Shown here piece after piece: positions 63,369-64,000 of a DNA stretch of 64,000 nucleotides. The position numbers were made by a program, and so were the translations under genes. The notes under the pieces are model-generated. The model was given only the letters and a program-made list of their open reading frames with translations, made no database searches and was not told where the DNA came from. The DNA is taken from contig JAHFQZ010000004.1 in the NCBI GenBank assembly GCA_023259055.1, positions 1 through 64,000 of the forward strand. Reading direction: 5' to 3'. The DNA comes from Nitrosomonadales bacterium (GTDB lineage Bacteria > Pseudomonadota > Gammaproteobacteria > Burkholderiales > Gallionellaceae). Positions within the stretch are counted from its first letter, which is position 1, and each line of letters begins with the position of its first letter.

Positions 63369-63725
63369 TTAATGCTGATGCCGCATCAGTTTGTCCTGTT
63401 CGACGGCCTGGATTCCCAGTGATGTGCCGTTCGCCCGCAATGCTTTTTCAAATGATGTGAAGGAATGATTCTCCGGCAGGCTTATTTGGTAGATCAGGGC
63501 GTTATTGCCGAATTGCCGGAAAAAGACCGGGTGGCAACGGCAGGCTTCGGAAATGACGGATAGCAGTTGTTGGCTGTCCGCTGCCGGTGAGTGGGAAAAG
63601 TGAATGATCGCGCGGACAGACGGCTGTGTTGTGCCGGCATGCCCTTCGGAGGGCAGAGCATCTTTTGTCGCATGAGCACAGCCGATCAGCAGACACCCTA
63701 TCAATGAAAACGCCAGCTTATTCAC
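63369..63725 (-). CDS. Small lipoprotein resembling a stand-alone subtilisin propeptide (I9-like)
   Basis: A 118-residue protein. Signal NKLAFSLIGCLLIGC has a lipobox with Cys16. After a 20-residue linker, residues 36-114 (SVRAIIHFSHSPAADSQQLL to VEQDKLM) have the length and pattern of the I9/propeptide ferredoxin-like fold. The end VEQDKLM aligns with VEEDRIM, the end of the propeptide inside the downstream S8 protease. Stand-alone I9 domains can act as folding helpers or inhibitors of subtilases. It lies 51 bases upstream of the protease gene on the same strand. The fold is inferred from pattern, not proven; it has two extra cysteines (CRC). Confidence 0.6.
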   Translation of the reverse strand: MNKLAFSLIGCLLIGCAHATKDALPSEGHAGTTQPSVRAIIHFSHSPAADSQQLLSVISEACRCHPVFFRQFGNNALIYQISLPENHSFTSFEKALRANGTSLGIQAVEQDKLMRHQH

Positions 63726-63994
63726 TATTCAGTAACCGCCGTGCTTTGTTTGTTAAAAATATCCATTTTGTTGCCGTATGCCGGCACCAATTAAATACCA
63801 GGCCGGAAGCGGCACAACGTTATTCGAACCGGGTACCTCCGTCAAGCATCTTGATGTTGAAAGCAAACAGAAATGTTGAATAATCCTGAAGCCAGACCGC
63901 CCGGCAGCCTGTCCCCACAAAAAGATTTGCAAAAGCTCGCTTGAGCCACTAGAATGCGCGCCTTTCCGTTGTACCGAATTCTCAAGGAGTAGTC
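63726..63994. other. Divergent intergenic region between the protease operon and rpsT
   Basis: It holds the rpsT promoter near its right end and must contain the promoter of the minus-strand protease operon. No gene is supported. I see no near-consensus minus-strand promoter. Confidence 0.5.
63927..63955 (+). promoter_or_regulatory. Sigma-70 promoter of rpsT
   Basis: TTGCAA (63927-63932) and TAGAAT (63950-63955) with a 17-base spacer, 40 bases before the rpsT ATG. The following GCGCGCC start region is usual for a stringently controlled ribosomal promoter. Confidence 0.7.
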
Positions 63995-64000
63995 ATGGCA
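63995..64000 (+). CDS. rpsT: Probable start of 30S ribosomal protein S20 (first two codons)
   Basis: ATGGCA at the right edge, preceded by AAGGAG at 8 bases and by a good promoter. S20 begins Met-Ala, and rpsT is the usual divergent neighbour of murJ in betaproteobacteria. Only six bases are visible, so the identity rests on context. Confidence 0.5.

Overview
The window looks like chromosomal DNA of a betaproteobacterium. This is inferred from the block rplU-rpmA-obgE-proB, the run alaA-hom-thrC, an AddAB-type helicase/nuclease pair, RpoD-like promoters and murJ lying close to rpsT. Gene style and dispersed palindromes would fit the Nitrosomonadales/Gallionellaceae (iron- or sulfur-oxidiser relatives), but no 16S rRNA is present, so the family is a guess. 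I saw no phage, integrase, transposase or CRISPR array.

Layout. 1-6.6 kb: a truncated exported SUMF1/FGE-like gene with a coupled small membrane ORF, a ribbon-helix-helix regulator, a lipoprotein SGNH esterase convergent with an SDR oxidoreductase (a 68-bp remnant of a second SDR lies nearby), a non-canonical Nramp-family transporter and an orphan GspE/PilB-type ATPase. 7-10 kb: proB, obgE, rpmA, rplU on the minus strand with a strong rplU promoter. 10-17.3 kb: signalling genes, namely a NarL-type two-component pair, a LuxR-type regulator, an alpha/beta hydrolase, an IHF/HU-like protein and an overlapping PAS-GGDEF cyclase. 17.7-26 kb: rho, trxA, fdxA, addB, addA. 26-29 kb: exported catalase-like peroxidase, two small exported proteins and sodB. 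29-36.4 kb: a 3'-5' exonuclease, rlmD, an Ala/Lys-rich exported protein, a rhodanese, an AsmA protein and a beta-barrel protein. 36.6-44 kb: BI-1 protein, tRNA-Ser(UGA), queD, a moxR/DUF58/transglutaminase operon, an Mth938-like protein and a large lipoprotein. 44-48.6 kb: alaA, hom, thrC. 49.3-56.7 kb: a second MoxR system with BatA, BatB/C and BatD homologues. 56.8-58.7 kb: a methyltransferase and a lipoprotein made of three internal repeats. 58.7-64 kb: murJ, a three-gene protease operon and the first two codons of rpsT.

The most interesting locus is at 60479-63725 (minus strand). A small lipoprotein resembling a stand-alone subtilisin propeptide (I9-like) lies 51 bp upstream of a secreted S8 subtilase. 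The subtilase has its own propeptide and ends in a Gly6-Cys / transmembrane / Arg-rich sorting tail of the JDVT-CTERM kind. Its 3' end overlaps by 14 bp the gene for a minimal 136-residue CPBP (glutamic-type) intramembrane protease, the expected tail-processing enzyme (MrtJ-like). The subtilase/CPBP pairing follows known CTERM systems; the extra I9-like lipoprotein is, to my knowledge, the less described part.

Other notable points: a 75-bp non-coding block is shared, without gaps, by the upstream regions of two unrelated secreted-protein genes 30 kb apart (27270 and 57397). Palindromic repeat elements sit in frame inside addA, and another separates batB/C from batD in an operon whose other junctions are tightly coupled.
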